A stretch of 64,000 bases of DNA from Prochilodus magdalenae (taxonomy: Eukaryota > Chordata > Actinopteri > Characiformes > Prochilodontidae). The stretch spans positions 203,501-267,500 of the forward strand of contig JAMWET010003459.1 in assembly GCA_024036415.1 (NCBI GenBank), given 5' to 3'. The translations under genes and the position numbers were made by a program. Positions 23,805 to 35,220 of the stretch are shown piece after piece. The number at the start of each line of letters is the position of its first letter. The first letter of the stretch is position 1. The notes under the pieces were generated by a model that saw nothing but the letters and a program-made list of their open reading frames with translations, was not told the origin of the DNA and did not search any database.

Positions 23805-25060
23805 TAGTTAAGACATGAGGAAGCACAAAACATGACTGGTATGGAATGATCAGGAGGTTTCGCACCACACATCAGAACTGCAACCAAACACTTCCCATTA
23901 CTGAAACTCAGTCTTTCAAGTCCCTGTGGAGGAATTATGGCCACAAAATTGGTGCAGGAAAGCCGAACCAGGGGGCTTGTAGTGCCTGTTTGGCATTGTC
24001 CCACCACATCTCAATGGGCTCAAGTCAGGACTTCACCTGCACCAAGTTACTTTTAAGGAATTCCTTAGGAGCGTCTCTGGATCATGGTCTTGCTGCATAA
24101 ACCAATGCTGCACTTGAGCTTACGTTTATAAAAACATCCCCACGCTGCCATACTACCACCACCATGTTTCACTGTGGGTATGCTGGTCTGACTATGGTCT
24201 GTGAAGGTTTGAAACAGATATGATGGACTCCTTTATTGCTTAGGGCCATTTTTTGCCATTTGGGACTTGCACAAAGAGGGAGGAATTTGTCTTCTGCAAG
24301 TTAACACCCAGATACACAAACACTAGTGAGCAGTAAGCTCACTTGCCTGGAGCGATGGGCAGCCCTACCCACAGAGCCTGGGGAGCATTTGGGGGTTAGG
24401 TGCCTCAAGGGCACTTCGGTCGGTACTCTAAGTTCAGGGAATCGAACCGGTGACCCTCGACTGCCAACGACTGCCAAAGGCTTGGGGAGGCACTAAGAGG
24501 TAAACATTGGATGACGTTTGTGTTCCTGTTGGTTAGCAGTGGCTCCTCCCGACTACGTATATTGCTGTTTAGCTTCGTCATTGACTGTAGGACCTTTCAG
24601 GATTCGTCGATGTTGAGTAGAATCCATCCTGCCCTCCGTTTCCCTAAGGCACCGGCAGCCACATGCCTAGCCATGTTCCTACGAAGTCTTCCTAATAGCA
24701 GCCAGGAGTTCCACTTTCGTTCCATTAGTCCACAGCACTTGATGCCTCTGGCGTATCTAGTCTTTGTTTTCCATACTTCAGACTAGGACTTTCAGTTTGA
24801 TAGCACAGGTGAGCTTACCTTCTGAAAACGATCCCATTCCTGTTTGTGCAGATGCAACTCCTAGATGCCAGCCAAACCCCCCTGTAGGCTTTTGACAGTG
24901 ACGTGGGGGTTTTGCTTTGCATGCCTTGTAGTAGGTATCAGTGATCTGTCTTTAGATTCAGATCCTCAGTCAGACGCTCAACTGAGCCCATGGGCATCGA
25001 GTGTAAGCTTGGCACTGAGAGGTTTAAAGGGTCATGGAATTCCTTAAGCTCTGGATTGTC
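23805..25060 (-). mobile_element. Tc1-like transposon relic interrupted by another repeat
   Basis: Minus strand, high to low coordinates: VLWTNGTKVELL near 24700-24740 is a decayed form of the family's first-Asp region. Further down, KHGGGSMAAWGCFYK near 24125-24175 matches the Tc1 HGGGSxMxWGCF signature. Frames are broken throughout. The block at about 24310-24480 (CTTGCCTGGAGCGATGGGCA, AGGTGCCTCAAGGGCACTTC, GGGAATCGAACCGGTGACCC) is a different, widespread fish repeat lying inside it. Confidence 0.6.
24310..24485. repeat. Dispersed repeat nested in the Tc1-like relic
   Basis: Phrases GAGCGATGGGCAGCCCTACC, GGGGGTTAGGTGCC and GAATCGAACCGGTGACCC belong to a common repeat of fish genomes. It is placed between the two transposase segments of the relic, which suggests insertion. 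I cannot name the family. Confidence 0.5.
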
Positions 25061-25133
25061 CACACTTCACTTGGACTAGGGCCTAATGAGTGAAAGAAGC
25101 TCTAAGGCCTTAAATAAAACTGTGCAGGCCACG

Positions 25134-25234
25134 TTCTATCTATCTATCTATCTATCTGTCTATCTATCTGTCTATCTATCTATCTATCTATCCGTCTATC
25201 TATCCGTCTATCTATCCATCTATCTGTCTACCCG

Positions 25235-25272
<38 letters not shown>

Positions 25273-25353
25273 CATCTATCATCTATCCATCTATCTATCT
25301 ATCTATCCATCCATCCATCTATCTATCCATCTATCTATATATCTATCTATTCG

Positions 25354-25418
<65 letters not shown>

Positions 25419-25473
25419 TCATCTATCTATCTATCCGTCTATCTATCTATCCATCTGTCTATCTATCCGTCCG

Positions 25474-25537
<64 letters not shown>

Positions 25538-25689
25538 CCTACCTATCTGTCTATCTATCTACCTATCTATCTATCTATCTATCTATCTGTCTGTCTGTCT
25601 ATCCGTCTATCCGTCTATCCGTCTATCCATCTATCTATCTGTCTATCTATCCATCTATCCGTCTATCTGTCTATCCGTCTATCTATCCG

Positions 25690-25736
<47 letters not shown>

Positions 25737-25815
25737 GTCTGTCTGTCTGTCTATCCGTCTATCTATCTATCTATCTGTCTATCTATCCATCTATCTATCT
25801 ATCCGTCTATCCGTA
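25134..25815. repeat. ATCT/GATA tetranucleotide microsatellite, about 680 bp
   Basis: Nearly uninterrupted CTAT/CTGT/CCGT/CCAT tetranucleotides. The 251-codon Tyr/Leu/Ser frame through it is a repeat artefact. Confidence 0.97.
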
Positions 25816-26559
25816 TACACTTTTCACACCCCTGTATGTAACTGGCTGACCGTTGCAGGCTTCGTGTCTTGCTGCAGTGAGCGTTTCCTAGTTCAGGCAG
25901 CGCTGCACATTTATACAGACATCAGTCCACTGTACAGGCAGCCCAGGTGATGGGAGATCTCTCACAAAGACAGAGGGAGCAGAAAGACAAGTCCTGTCCT
26001 GGCCTCCTTTCAGAACACGCTGCTTTCATCACGTCTCTCGCTCGTCACTGTTCTGAGAACTCCATCCTGCCGCTGTGCTGTCACACCACCCCCACCCACC
26101 CCGACACTCCCCCTCGCCGCCTCGTTCCCTTTCCCCAGCACCTTAAGTCACCCTTTCTAGGTCACAGGAAGCCCTTAAAGAACTTTTATCTTCTCCTTTC
26201 CAGAAGGGAGCCAAGGCGCTGTCGTTAAGCTTCTTATCCTGCATGGCCCGGCCTCCCCTCCCTCCCCCTTCTGCTCCCGCGATTAGGGAGGAAGAGAAAG
26301 AGAGAGGAAGAGTGAGAGAGAGAGAGAGAGAATGTTTATAAACTCTTAGAGAGAGGTCCATCTGTCAGAGACGGAGACAGCAGTGGCCACACGACTCCCT
26401 GCTGGGGGACAGAATCCTTCCCATAACCCCCCCCCGCCGCACCCCCCCTCCACACACACCCACCACACACAAACACAGCAGCAGGAGCTGGTGGAGGTTC
26501 ACAAACTTGGTGAGGACAGAAGATAGATTACAGTGTATGCAAGATAGCGAATAAGAACT
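25816..26559. other. Intergenic sequence with GA run and C-rich tract
   Basis: Contains a GA run (about 26303-26332) and a C-tract on the plus strand (26427-26452), which is G-rich on the minus strand. No gene recognised. Confidence 0.5.
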
Positions 26560-27033
26560 CATCCTCAGAAAGAACAGCTGCACCCGGATGGAGGTGTGGG
26601 AGTGCGGTGCTGTTGGGAAGGAAGATAAAGGTGACCAGGATCAATAACTGATGATGAATTTAGACTGATATGATCAATATTTATTGAGCTACACATACAG
26701 AAGTCTGTCTCTCAGTATGGTGGAGTCGGGACGCCGTGTTTGCTAACCCAACACGCCAGACGTCTCGGTATGGAGCTGTAGAGGTTCCTAATGGTGTCCT
26801 GTGATAATCCATCCCATGCAGCTTGAACATCCTCACACAGTTCCTGCAGATGGTGCGGTAGGGGTGGAGGTGGAGGGACACCAGGCCTTCTGGACGTGTG
26901 AGGTCAAACCGTTCATCTTGGTGCTGACCACGGTGCCTCCACACACGGATTCGTTGGGCATCTCCACCAAGACTAAAGCGGGACTCGTCACTGAAGATGA
27001 CCCGCTGCCATTCTGAGTCACTCCATGACATGC
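26560..27033 (-). mobile_element. Tc1-like element, internally deleted and truncated (family A, copy 3)
   Basis: Minus strand: SWSDSEWQRVIFSDESRFSL with the first Asp intact, RIRVWRHRGQHQDERF, then the C-terminal remnant. The end near 26574 carries AGAACAGCTGCACCC. Similarity to the other copies stops abruptly at about 27030, where unrelated sequence begins. The N-terminal half is therefore missing. Confidence 0.85.
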
Positions 27034-27174
27034 ATCCCGCCTGCAGGCTTGAGTGATGAGGTAGTGGGCGGTTCGTTAAGTGGTGAATGGTTCTTCCTAG
27101 AGGGTGGAGCAACTCAATTTTCATTGAACATCGTCCACTGGAGTTCCACAGACTACCTAGCATACGTCACATGC

Positions 27175-27900
27175 AAATGCTTGATGCCTGGCTCATACTC
27201 GGCTTTCCTGCTCATCCCAAAGGTGCTGGAGGGTGGATGGAGTTGAGGTCAGGGCTCTGTGCAGGTCAGTCGGTTGTCCTTGGTGCTGAACACACAGCTG
27301 ATGGCGCTGGACCCTGTCGTTCTGAACCCACCCCTTCTAAGCCTCCACAATGTGGTGCTAAAGGCGGTGTTTGAGATGACCCCAGTCAAGTGGTGGGAGG
27401 GCAGGGGATCTGGGCAGCCATTCCACAGGACCACGATGGCCAACCCATAGAATTGAATATCCAGCCACTGATGGACACCTGCTCCGTAGTGTGGTGGAGG
27501 CCCAACCCCAATGGAGAACTGCCATCTTCGGTCAGAATGGATGGGAACACGGTTTCCTGTAGCGTTGTCAGGTAGCGCTGAGCATTTCGGTTCTGGTGGA
27601 TGAAAATGGGTCTGATTATACGGGTCGCTGGATGGTGGATGGCATCGAGGACAGGTCACAGGCATGACCAAACGGTTGCATGCACTGGGCATCCAGGGCA
27701 CGATTAGAGGAGGGGTACACGGTGATGCCACACCTGCCCCCCACCTCACACCAGACTTTCTATCTTTGAATCTCAAGGCCTCTTTCAGGCAGCACGTCCA
27801 AATCCGGCCTATCCAGACTGTATCCAGTCCTTCCTTATAGTCTGGATGGGGGACAAAGCGGACCCAGACCTCATTCCCAGGTGGACTGAAAGGCGATACA
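27175..27900 (-). mobile_element. Mariner-like transposase relic (copy 1)
   Basis: The minus strand contains a decayed version of the mariner C-terminal catalytic region: GHRGPVEWLPRSPALPPLDW near 27385-27445, where intact families read PRSPDLTPLDFF, followed by GHLKH. The neighbouring phrase CAGGGCTCTGTGCAGGTCAG near 27250 recurs at 29254 and 29596. Frames are broken. The same segment is duplicated, diverged, at 29211-29560. Confidence 0.55.
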
Positions 27901-28395
27901 AGCCGGAGTCAAGAACTCGCAACCAGTGTCAAATCCAGAGCTGCAGAAGTGCTATGTAGGAACTCACTCCGATGTGGTTACCACAGCAATCCAAGCAGAG
28001 CCCATCTCATCCCACCCAGAGAGAGAGGACCACTGTCCTCTGGACTCCCGGCCACGGATGGCTGTAGCATCAACAGGGATCAAACTGGCAGCACCAAATT
28101 CCACGCTTCTGAAAACTAGCTGGCAAAGGTCAGTGTGACTGGGCCTCAAAGGAACGCGTGGACTGACCATGATGTGTCATTAAGGAAACATGCTAAGCTG
28201 CTAAATGCTAAATACTGGCTGCTGTGACGACAGCGCTCCGGACGGTGTTCCCTCCTTTGATGTTTCTGTTCCAGACTGCAAAGTGAACTGTGGGGGTGCG
28301 TTTGGAAGACAGAGACTTTAGGACGGATGCTAGGTTGAGTAATTTAAAGTCACCACTGGGAACTTCAGCTACGGTTAGCTAGCCTTGCCTAGCTG
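27901..28395. other. Intergenic sequence, nothing recognised
   Basis: Mixed sequence without recognised features. Confidence 0.35.
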
Positions 28396-28597
28396 CTGCT
28401 AAACCATGCTGCTGCTACACCAAGCTGCTGCTAGCCAAAAACACTGAGGCTACCCTACACCAAGCTGCTGCTACACCATGCTGTTGCTACACCAAGCTGC
28501 TGCTACACCATGCTGCTGCTACACCATGCTGCTGCTACACCATGCTGCTGCTACACCAAGCTGCTGCTACACCATGCTGCTGCTACACCATGCTCGC
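28396..28597. repeat. 16-bp minisatellite, GCTGCTGCTACACCAT unit
   Basis: Head-to-tail 16-bp units with CCAT/CCAA variants, clean from about 28456 and preceded by degenerate copies. Confidence 0.93.
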
Positions 28598-28659
28598 TTC
28601 ACTGTGGGTGGAACGAGGAGCACGTGCGCTGCCTCCTCTCGTTCAGTTTCACACCGGTG

Positions 28660-29220
28660 ATCGTGGGAGTTGTCTCGGTGTCATAGCCGCCTGGTTGGCA
28701 TTTACGGTGGCTGGGTGCTGAAGCGGGGACCCGCCTGATTCAGGTCCTCTAAAGCACCCTTTCCAGAGCAGGCTGCATAGAAAAGCTCTAGTTTTCAGTC
28801 AGTACTAATTTAAAAATGGGGAAAGAGCAACACCGGCACTTCCCCTTCCTTTCCCATCACGGATGCCTGCTCAGGGAGGGCGATGCTGGGCTAAGGCAAG
28901 CACAAGTGGGCACCCAAACGTCCCACGTCCACATGTAGATGCTGAACATCCCGTTTTCCAAAACCGGGCGGTAATATGGAGTTGGCGCTCTTCCTCTGGA
29001 GCCTCGGTGTCATAGCCGCCTGGTTGGCATTTCTGGCTGGGTGGACGGCTCAGGTCCTCAAAGCACCCTTTCCAGAGAGGCTTTTAGGAACTATGACTTA
29101 CGGGATTCGATTCTGTTCAGCCTGCTCAGAGGGCGATGCTGGGTGAGAGTGGGGCACTGATGTTGCCTTCCAAAACCGGGCGGTAATATGGAGTTGGCGC
29201 TCTTCCTCATAGGCCTCATT
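28660..29220. repeat. Local diverged duplication
   Basis: CGGTGTCATAGCCGCCTGGT occurs at 28678 and 29006, each followed within 100 bp by AAAGCACCCTTTCCAGAG. AAAACCGGGCGGTAATATGG followed by AGTTGGCGCTCTTCCTC occurs at about 28960 and 29170. The duplicates are interleaved, indicating at least two local copying events. Confidence 0.75.
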
Positions 29221-29560
29221 CCAAAGGTGCTGGATGGTGGATGGAGCTGAGGTCAGGGCTCTGTGCAGGTCTGTCTGTTGTCCCTGGTGCTGAACACAGG
29301 TGCTGGGCCCAGTCGTTATGAACCCACAGGAGAAGCTATGGAGGAATGCTGTTACAAGCCTCCACAATGTGGTGCTGAAGGTGGTGTAGTTGCAGATTTT
29401 CTCAGCACACACAGTTTGTTTGAGATGACCCCAGTCGAGTGGTGGGAGGTTGGGTGATCTGGGCAGTTATTCCACAGGACCATGACGGCCAACCCATAGA
29501 CCAGGGAATCGAATATCCAGCCACTGATGGACACCCTGTCAGTAATAACACATCACCTAC
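29211..29560 (-). mobile_element. Mariner-like transposase relic (copy 2)
   Basis: Diverged copy of the 27.24-27.49 kb segment. Shared phrases are CAGGGCTCTGTGCAGGTC, AAGCCTCCACAATGTGGTGC, GAGATGACCCCAGTC and TATCCAGCCACTGATGGACA. It carries a small extra insertion near 29314-29345 and another near 29385-29415. It encodes the same decayed catalytic stretch on the minus strand. Confidence 0.55.
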
Positions 29561-29860
29561 GACTTCGGTTGCTGGATGGTGGATGGCGTTAGGGGCAGGG
29601 CTCTATGCAGGTCAGTCCTGGAGTCCAATTCTCCAGATTGGAACTCAGGAACCTCAGCCCTGAACCCTCCTCCAGATCCTAATCCCACCCCACCAAGCTC
29701 TCCTGTTCACACTGTGCCTTACAACAGCAATCTACCGCACAGCGGTCAAACCCTGACTCATCCATCAGACTGACATACGCTGAGAGTGGTTCATCAGTCC
29801 AGAGAACACACTCCCACGATTCCAGTGGTGGCGTACGGAGCTCCTGATGGAATTGGTGGT
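29561..29860 (-). mobile_element. Further transposon fragment
   Basis: Contains GTTCATCAGTCCAGAGAACA and CCAGTGGTGGCGTACGGAGC, phrases resembling a widespread fish Tc1-type repeat. Too decayed to classify. Confidence 0.35.
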
Positions 29861-30099
29861 CTGTTTTTTCCTAAAAAAAAAATTCTGGTGAGCACCATAT
29901 ACTATCAGGTGAGCACCAGATAATATTTGGTGAAAGCCTGACACTACACTGATACTCCTCTGATAGTGTCTAGTGTCTGGTGCACACTACATATTATCTG
30001 GTGCTCACAGAATATTATCTGGTGCACACCTGGTAGTATCCAGATGTATACCTTCAGGGGCTCCATAGTAACATGCTTTACACTGCTTCAGCCAACAGT

Positions 30100-31160
30100 C
30101 AGCATTGTTTATGGTGAAGCTCATCACTTAAAAATATTATGATTATAAAATTAGAATAGAATTATCTTATTATAGTATACTATAAGATTTCTTGCGTTAA
30201 GTAAATTTAACTCACGTGTCATATTTCTAAGGCAAATAAATTATGTGTGTATGGATATACAATGAAAAATTTTATTGGTAATAATTTTGCTTTTTAGAAA
30301 CAACATGCTTGAAACATTTTATGAAATGAAATAAGACAATTGTTTTTTCAATCTTTAGATAAAAACCCAACACACTAGTTAGAAATCTTGTAAAATAATT
30401 TCAGAATATTCTTACAACAGTTTCTGAATATTACATTTGCATTTTTGTTATTTTTGATGTTGCTTTCAGAGTTAGATTGAAATTCGGGATACAATTAAGT
30501 AAAGAAATATCTTGTCAATTAAAATGATATTATCTTGTTATTGATATATCTTAATATAATAATGCTTGCAATTGTTGTAAACTCAATTTAATGTTATTTA
30601 TCTATTTTTCTGACATATTTTACTCATTTTAAGTTCTTGTTTTTATTGTCAATGAGCCAAACATTCTCACTATATTGGTAGATCATTTTATATATTTTAT
30701 GAAATTTGCTTGAAACTTTCCAAATCGTCTGTAACTTTAGTGAGAAAAACTGTAAAATATGTCTGAAGATAAATAATGTTAAAATGTGCTGACGAGTCTC
30801 TCAAACAAGAATGGCAAGTATAGTGAAAAATTTGGTGTACTAAATAATATTCAAATAAGTTGAATAATTTAAAATAAGCTTGCAACAATTTAAAAATATG
30901 AATTTTAAGATCAACTTAATAAAAAGAATTTAATTTACCATAATTTTTCCGTAGTGTAGTTTTGCCAGCTAATGACAGTCAAAGTAATTTCTTATATTAG
31001 GAAATTTGCATGAACCCGGCCAATTGTCTTTAAATATAGTGAAACAAATGGCTTACTGAAATCACTTAAAACAAGTTAAAATATAATTTTATTGAAATAA
31101 GATAAGTAACCTTAAATTTAAACTTAAATAATACAATAACAACAAAGTCAATCAAAATAA
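30100..31160. other. AT-rich island with internal diverged repeats
   Basis: About 1 kb of strikingly A+T-rich sequence with sharp left and right boundaries. GAAATTTGCTTGAAAC (about 30701) and GGAAATTTGCATGAAC (about 31000) begin related stretches about 300 bp apart. A phrase AAGAATTTAATTTACCA...GTGTAGT...CCAGCTAA.GACAGTCA occurs at about 30921-30983 and again at 31852-31911, beyond the microsatellite. No transposase is recognised. Confidence 0.6.
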
Positions 31161-31373
31161 TCTATCTATCTATCTAAAAAAAGAATCTATCTAAAAAAAA
31201 TCTATTTATCTATGTATCTATTTATCTATGTATCTATCTATCTATGTATCTATCTATCTATCTATCTATAAAAAAAAATCTATCTATCTAAAAAAAATCT
31301 ATGTATCTATGTATCTATGTATCTATGTATCTATCTATCTAAAATCTATCTATCTATCTGTCTATAAAAAAGA

Positions 31374-31410
<37 letters not shown>

Positions 31411-31423
31411 GCTATAAAAAAGA

Positions 31424-31463
<40 letters not shown>

Positions 31464-31577
31464 GTCTATAAAAAAGAATCTATCTATAAAAAATCTATCT
31501 ATTTATCTATCTATCTATAAAAAAAGAATCTATCTATCTATCAAAAATCTATCTATCTATCTGTCTATAAAAAAAGA

Positions 31578-31631
<54 letters not shown>

Positions 31632-31666
31632 AAAAAATCTATCTATTTATCTATCTATAAAAAAGA

Positions 31667-31721
<55 letters not shown>

Positions 31722-31737
31722 AATCTTCCTATGTATG

Positions 31738-31825
<88 letters not shown>

Positions 31826-31826
31826 A
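31159..31826. repeat. ATCT microsatellite with A-run interruptions
   Basis: CTAT tetranucleotide array broken at intervals by AAAAAA(GA)ATC segments, ending in a clean run. Tyr/Leu/Ser/Ile open frames are artefacts. Confidence 0.96.
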
Positions 31827-31914
31827 GAAATAATTCTGAGATGTATAAACTCTAAAGAATTTAATTTACCAGAATTTCATTTACTGCAGTGTAGTGGGTA
31901 CTCCAGCTAAGGAC

Positions 31915-33280
31915 AGTCAGCTTATACACTTAGTGGTCCTCCTTTCTGAACTCACTTTGGATCTCCTAAACTTCCCCACAACTCCACAGCAGCAGCACTT
32001 GCGGTTGTCTAGGGCAGCCCTAGCGGGGCAGATCTTTGAAGAACTACCTTACTGGAAAGGTGGCTTATGACAACACTGCCCGGGCACCGAGCTCTTAATT
32101 GTATAGACCTGTATTTAGTAGACATGGCTGAAATATCTAAACCCATTAATACAGAAAGGTCCATATAGAGCATATAAACTCCCGCATGCAATCAAACGCA
32201 GCGGGAGAGTTCGGCTTTGGCCGAGTTAATTCACTTGTATACACAGACATGCACACAATGGAAGCAGACTCAATGGCACGGACTGCAATTTCAGTGCTAA
32301 AGGTCATTTGTGCTATACGTGGTCATGGCCAGTTAGCATCACTCAACCTGTGGCTTCAGCTAACAGCACTCAGACGCTGATGAGCTGCTTTTCCATGTGC
32401 TACAAACACGTCGGGACATTTTCACCTCCCTCTGGTAAAGAAAAAGTGAGGTGGACGTCTTATGAGCAAGGTCCCGAGACTTGAATTGGACCCCAGGATG
32501 CGGTAAACACCTCCAATCAAGTTCCATTCAAGTCCTATTCAGCCCAAGGCTGAAGCCCAGTCAGCCCATAGAGACGAGGAGGTGTTTCTATTAGCGTAAC
32601 TTGAGCGGCTTCAACCTCAGACACACTGAATCCTCCGATGGAGGACTCCATCCAAATGGAGAGCTCTTAGCGCCATTGTGTCAAATAGGCTGTTGCCAGC
32701 CAGCTGTTTCTCTCAGGCTTACCAGGAGAAATGCCAGATTACCAATCTTTGGCCCGATCTCAAGAGGGCTCTCTGTGCTCCGAACCCGAACGAGCATTAT
32801 GCGAAGCCGGCCAAATGCAAAACCCAGGGCCCGTTGGTGATTATCTTCAAAAGAGGCTGCCAAGCAATATGCTTTTGTCTGCGGTGTGTTGTTGCGCTCC
32901 ACTGATCCTTTACTGATCGTCATCAGACCAAAATGTTGATCAAAAGGTAGAGAGCACATTATGTTTTGGTTGGCTCGATTGGCCGCTCCTGGTGCGGAAC
33001 TGGGAGGACGTGGTCCTGGATAGCAAGGTGTTGTATATCGATCCCGTCATGCTGATAAAGAGCGACTGGTGGCCCGGAGCATCCTGCGCCTGAGTCAGCG
33101 GGTCGATGTGTTTGATCTGGAAGCGCACCTCCAGTCTGCAACTCGCAGTTGACTCATAAACCTAGCAAACACATGATGAGTGACTGCCACTCAGTTACAG
33201 CTTGTGTAGAATGAGCTTAGACAATCATGGAAACTTAGACATGCAGTTAACTGTGGTCAATGATTACCACAGGTTCAGTT
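31915..33280. other. Intergenic sequence, nothing recognised
   Basis: Mixed single-copy-looking sequence. Open frames near 32600-33130 show no family signature. Confidence 0.35.
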
Positions 33281-33283
33281 CCA

Positions 33284-34031
33284 ATGCTGCACCCAGAAGG
33301 AGGTGTGGGAGTGCGGTGCTGTTGGGAAGAAAGATAAAGGTGACCAGGATCAATAACTGATGATAAATTTAGACTGATATGATCAATATTTATTGAGCTA
33401 CACATACAGAAGTCTGTCTCTCAGTATGGTGGGGTCGGGCCACCGTGTTTGCTAACCCAACACGCCAGACGTCTCGGTATGGAGCTGTAGAGTTTCCTAA
33501 TGGTGTCCTGTGATAATCCATCCCATGCAGCTTGAACATCCTCACACAGTTCCTGCAGATGGTGCGGTAGGGGTGGAGGTGGAGGGACACCAGGTCTTCT
33601 GGACGTGTGATAACAGACCGTTCATCTCGGTGCTGACCACGGTGCCTCCACACACGGATTCGTTGGTTGCCTCCACCAAGACTAAAGCGGGACTCGTCAC
33701 TGAAGATGACCCGCTGCCATTCTGAGTCACTCCATGACAGTCTGGTACGACACCACTGCAGTCTTTGGTGACGGTGACGTGGTGTTAAGGACAGTCGTGG
33801 TAACGGTCTGTGTGCATGTAGTCCTGCGTGGTGCAGCCGTCTGCCAATGGTGCTGGCACTAACAGGATGACTCATGGAGGACACCACTGCTCGCTGGATG
33901 TCCGCAATCGTGGCTGTTGGGTCAGTCAGGTACAGACGGTTCTTTAGGGTGTTCACACTGGTGGCCCATTGGCTGCCTAGGGTTTGCTTCCAGGGCACTC
34001 TGGTGCAGGCCACTGCTCATGTGCAAGTTTC
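33284..34031 (-). mobile_element. Tc1-like element, internally deleted (family A, longest copy)
   Basis: A minus-strand frame of 207 codons (33390-34013) spans much of a Tc1 transposase N-terminal half. The HTH-type part reads TIADIQRAVVSSMSHPVS and STIGRRLHHAG, then LTPRHRHQRLQWCRTRLSW and QRVIFSDESRFSLGG with the first catalytic Asp. It then passes through the deletion point into shifted C-terminal sequence. The second Asp (QxDNARPH type) and the Glu are not present. The end near 33285 has TGCACCCAGAAGGAGGTG. Confidence 0.88.
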
Positions 34032-34857
34032 CATTCCCAATACAGCAAACAGGATGACTCTAGTGTCTTACCATTTTGCAAACAGGCATGTGGAAAAGTG
34101 TTCAATAGACCCACGGAATGGAATTCCTGCATGGGAAAGCAAATCAGTAATAGTGAGCCCATCCCCCAAAGCAATCCCAGAACTGATCAGTGCAGACTTG
34201 AGTATTTGGGACTAATGTGGTAGAGTGATGGAGCAGTGATGGAGCTCCAGCCAATAGATAAGCCCTTACTTCCTGCCCATCATCCAAAGAGACTGTAAAC
34301 TGGACAGCGCTGGTGAGAAGTAGTGAAGGGGATTATGACCAGAATGCCCAGAGCTGCTGTTATCTGAGGCCACGTGATGCCATCTTGATCAGACACTGAG
34401 CCGTCACGGATTACCAATTCCAAGTGGACAGCATCTCCAAGCCAAACTGAAAAGAGAGAGGAGGTCTGTGGAGTTGTGCCCCCATATAGGGGTCAGCACT
34501 TAACCAGGAACCCTGGCTTTAAAGAAACCAACCACATGAAATTCCATTCGGAGTAAACTAGATGCATTTACATTTGGGGAAGATGAAAACCTCTCTTACC
34601 AAATCATGCACCATAGGAGTCCTCCAGAGCAACAGCATGGTGCCATAATATTGCTAGTCAACCTAGGAATTACACAAAGACAGACCGAAATTCAATATAT
34701 GGTAGCCCAGGAACAGCAACGTTCACTTCCTGGGACTGCTGTTTGCTAGCTAGCTCAACGCTCCCTATGGCTCACTAGCCAACAAAAAGCTATTAAGCAG
34801 ACTCGTCCCCATATACAGGAACCATGATAGGGCTGAGTGGTGCAGCAAGTTTGACAA

Positions 34858-35065
34858 GTCATTGCTGCACTAACAGCAGAGAGGATCATGGAGGACTTCG
34901 CACTGCTCGCTGGATGGAGTCTGTAATCGTTGGCTGTTGGGGTCAGTCAGGTACAAGCCAGTTTCTTTTAGGGGTGTTCACTCACTGGTGAGCCCATTCG
35001 GATGCTAGGGTCTTGCTTCCAGGGCACTCTGTACAGGCCACTTGCTGATGTGCAAAAGTGTCCAA
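34858..35065 (-). mobile_element. Fragment of Tc1-like family A
   Basis: Diverged copy of the 33860-34031 part of the neighbouring element. Shared phrases are ATGGAGGAC, GCTCGCTGGATG, GTCAGTCAGGTACA and TTGCTTCCAGGGCACTCTG, with many small insertions. It lies about 0.8 kb away in the same orientation. Confidence 0.7.
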
Positions 35066-35099
35066 ATTGTTCCCAAATCACGTTTTGGTGACTGATGGT

Positions 35100-35220
35100 T
35101 CTATGTAGTGCACAAACAGGAGGCTCTAAGACCTATGTGGTTAATGCTGTACATCTATGAGCAACAGCTGTGATTGAAAACTCCAAAATGATTGGGTGTC
35201 CATATACTTTTGGCCACCCA
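35100..35220. mobile_element. Possible Tc1-type terminal sequence
   Basis: GTGTCCATATACTTTTGGCC at about 35197 is typical of one end of several fish Tc1-like elements. No partner end or transposase could be assigned. Confidence 0.4.

Noticed and set aside
25134..25815. 251-codon Tyr/Leu/Ser-rich frame
   Set aside because: Translation of an ATCT microsatellite.
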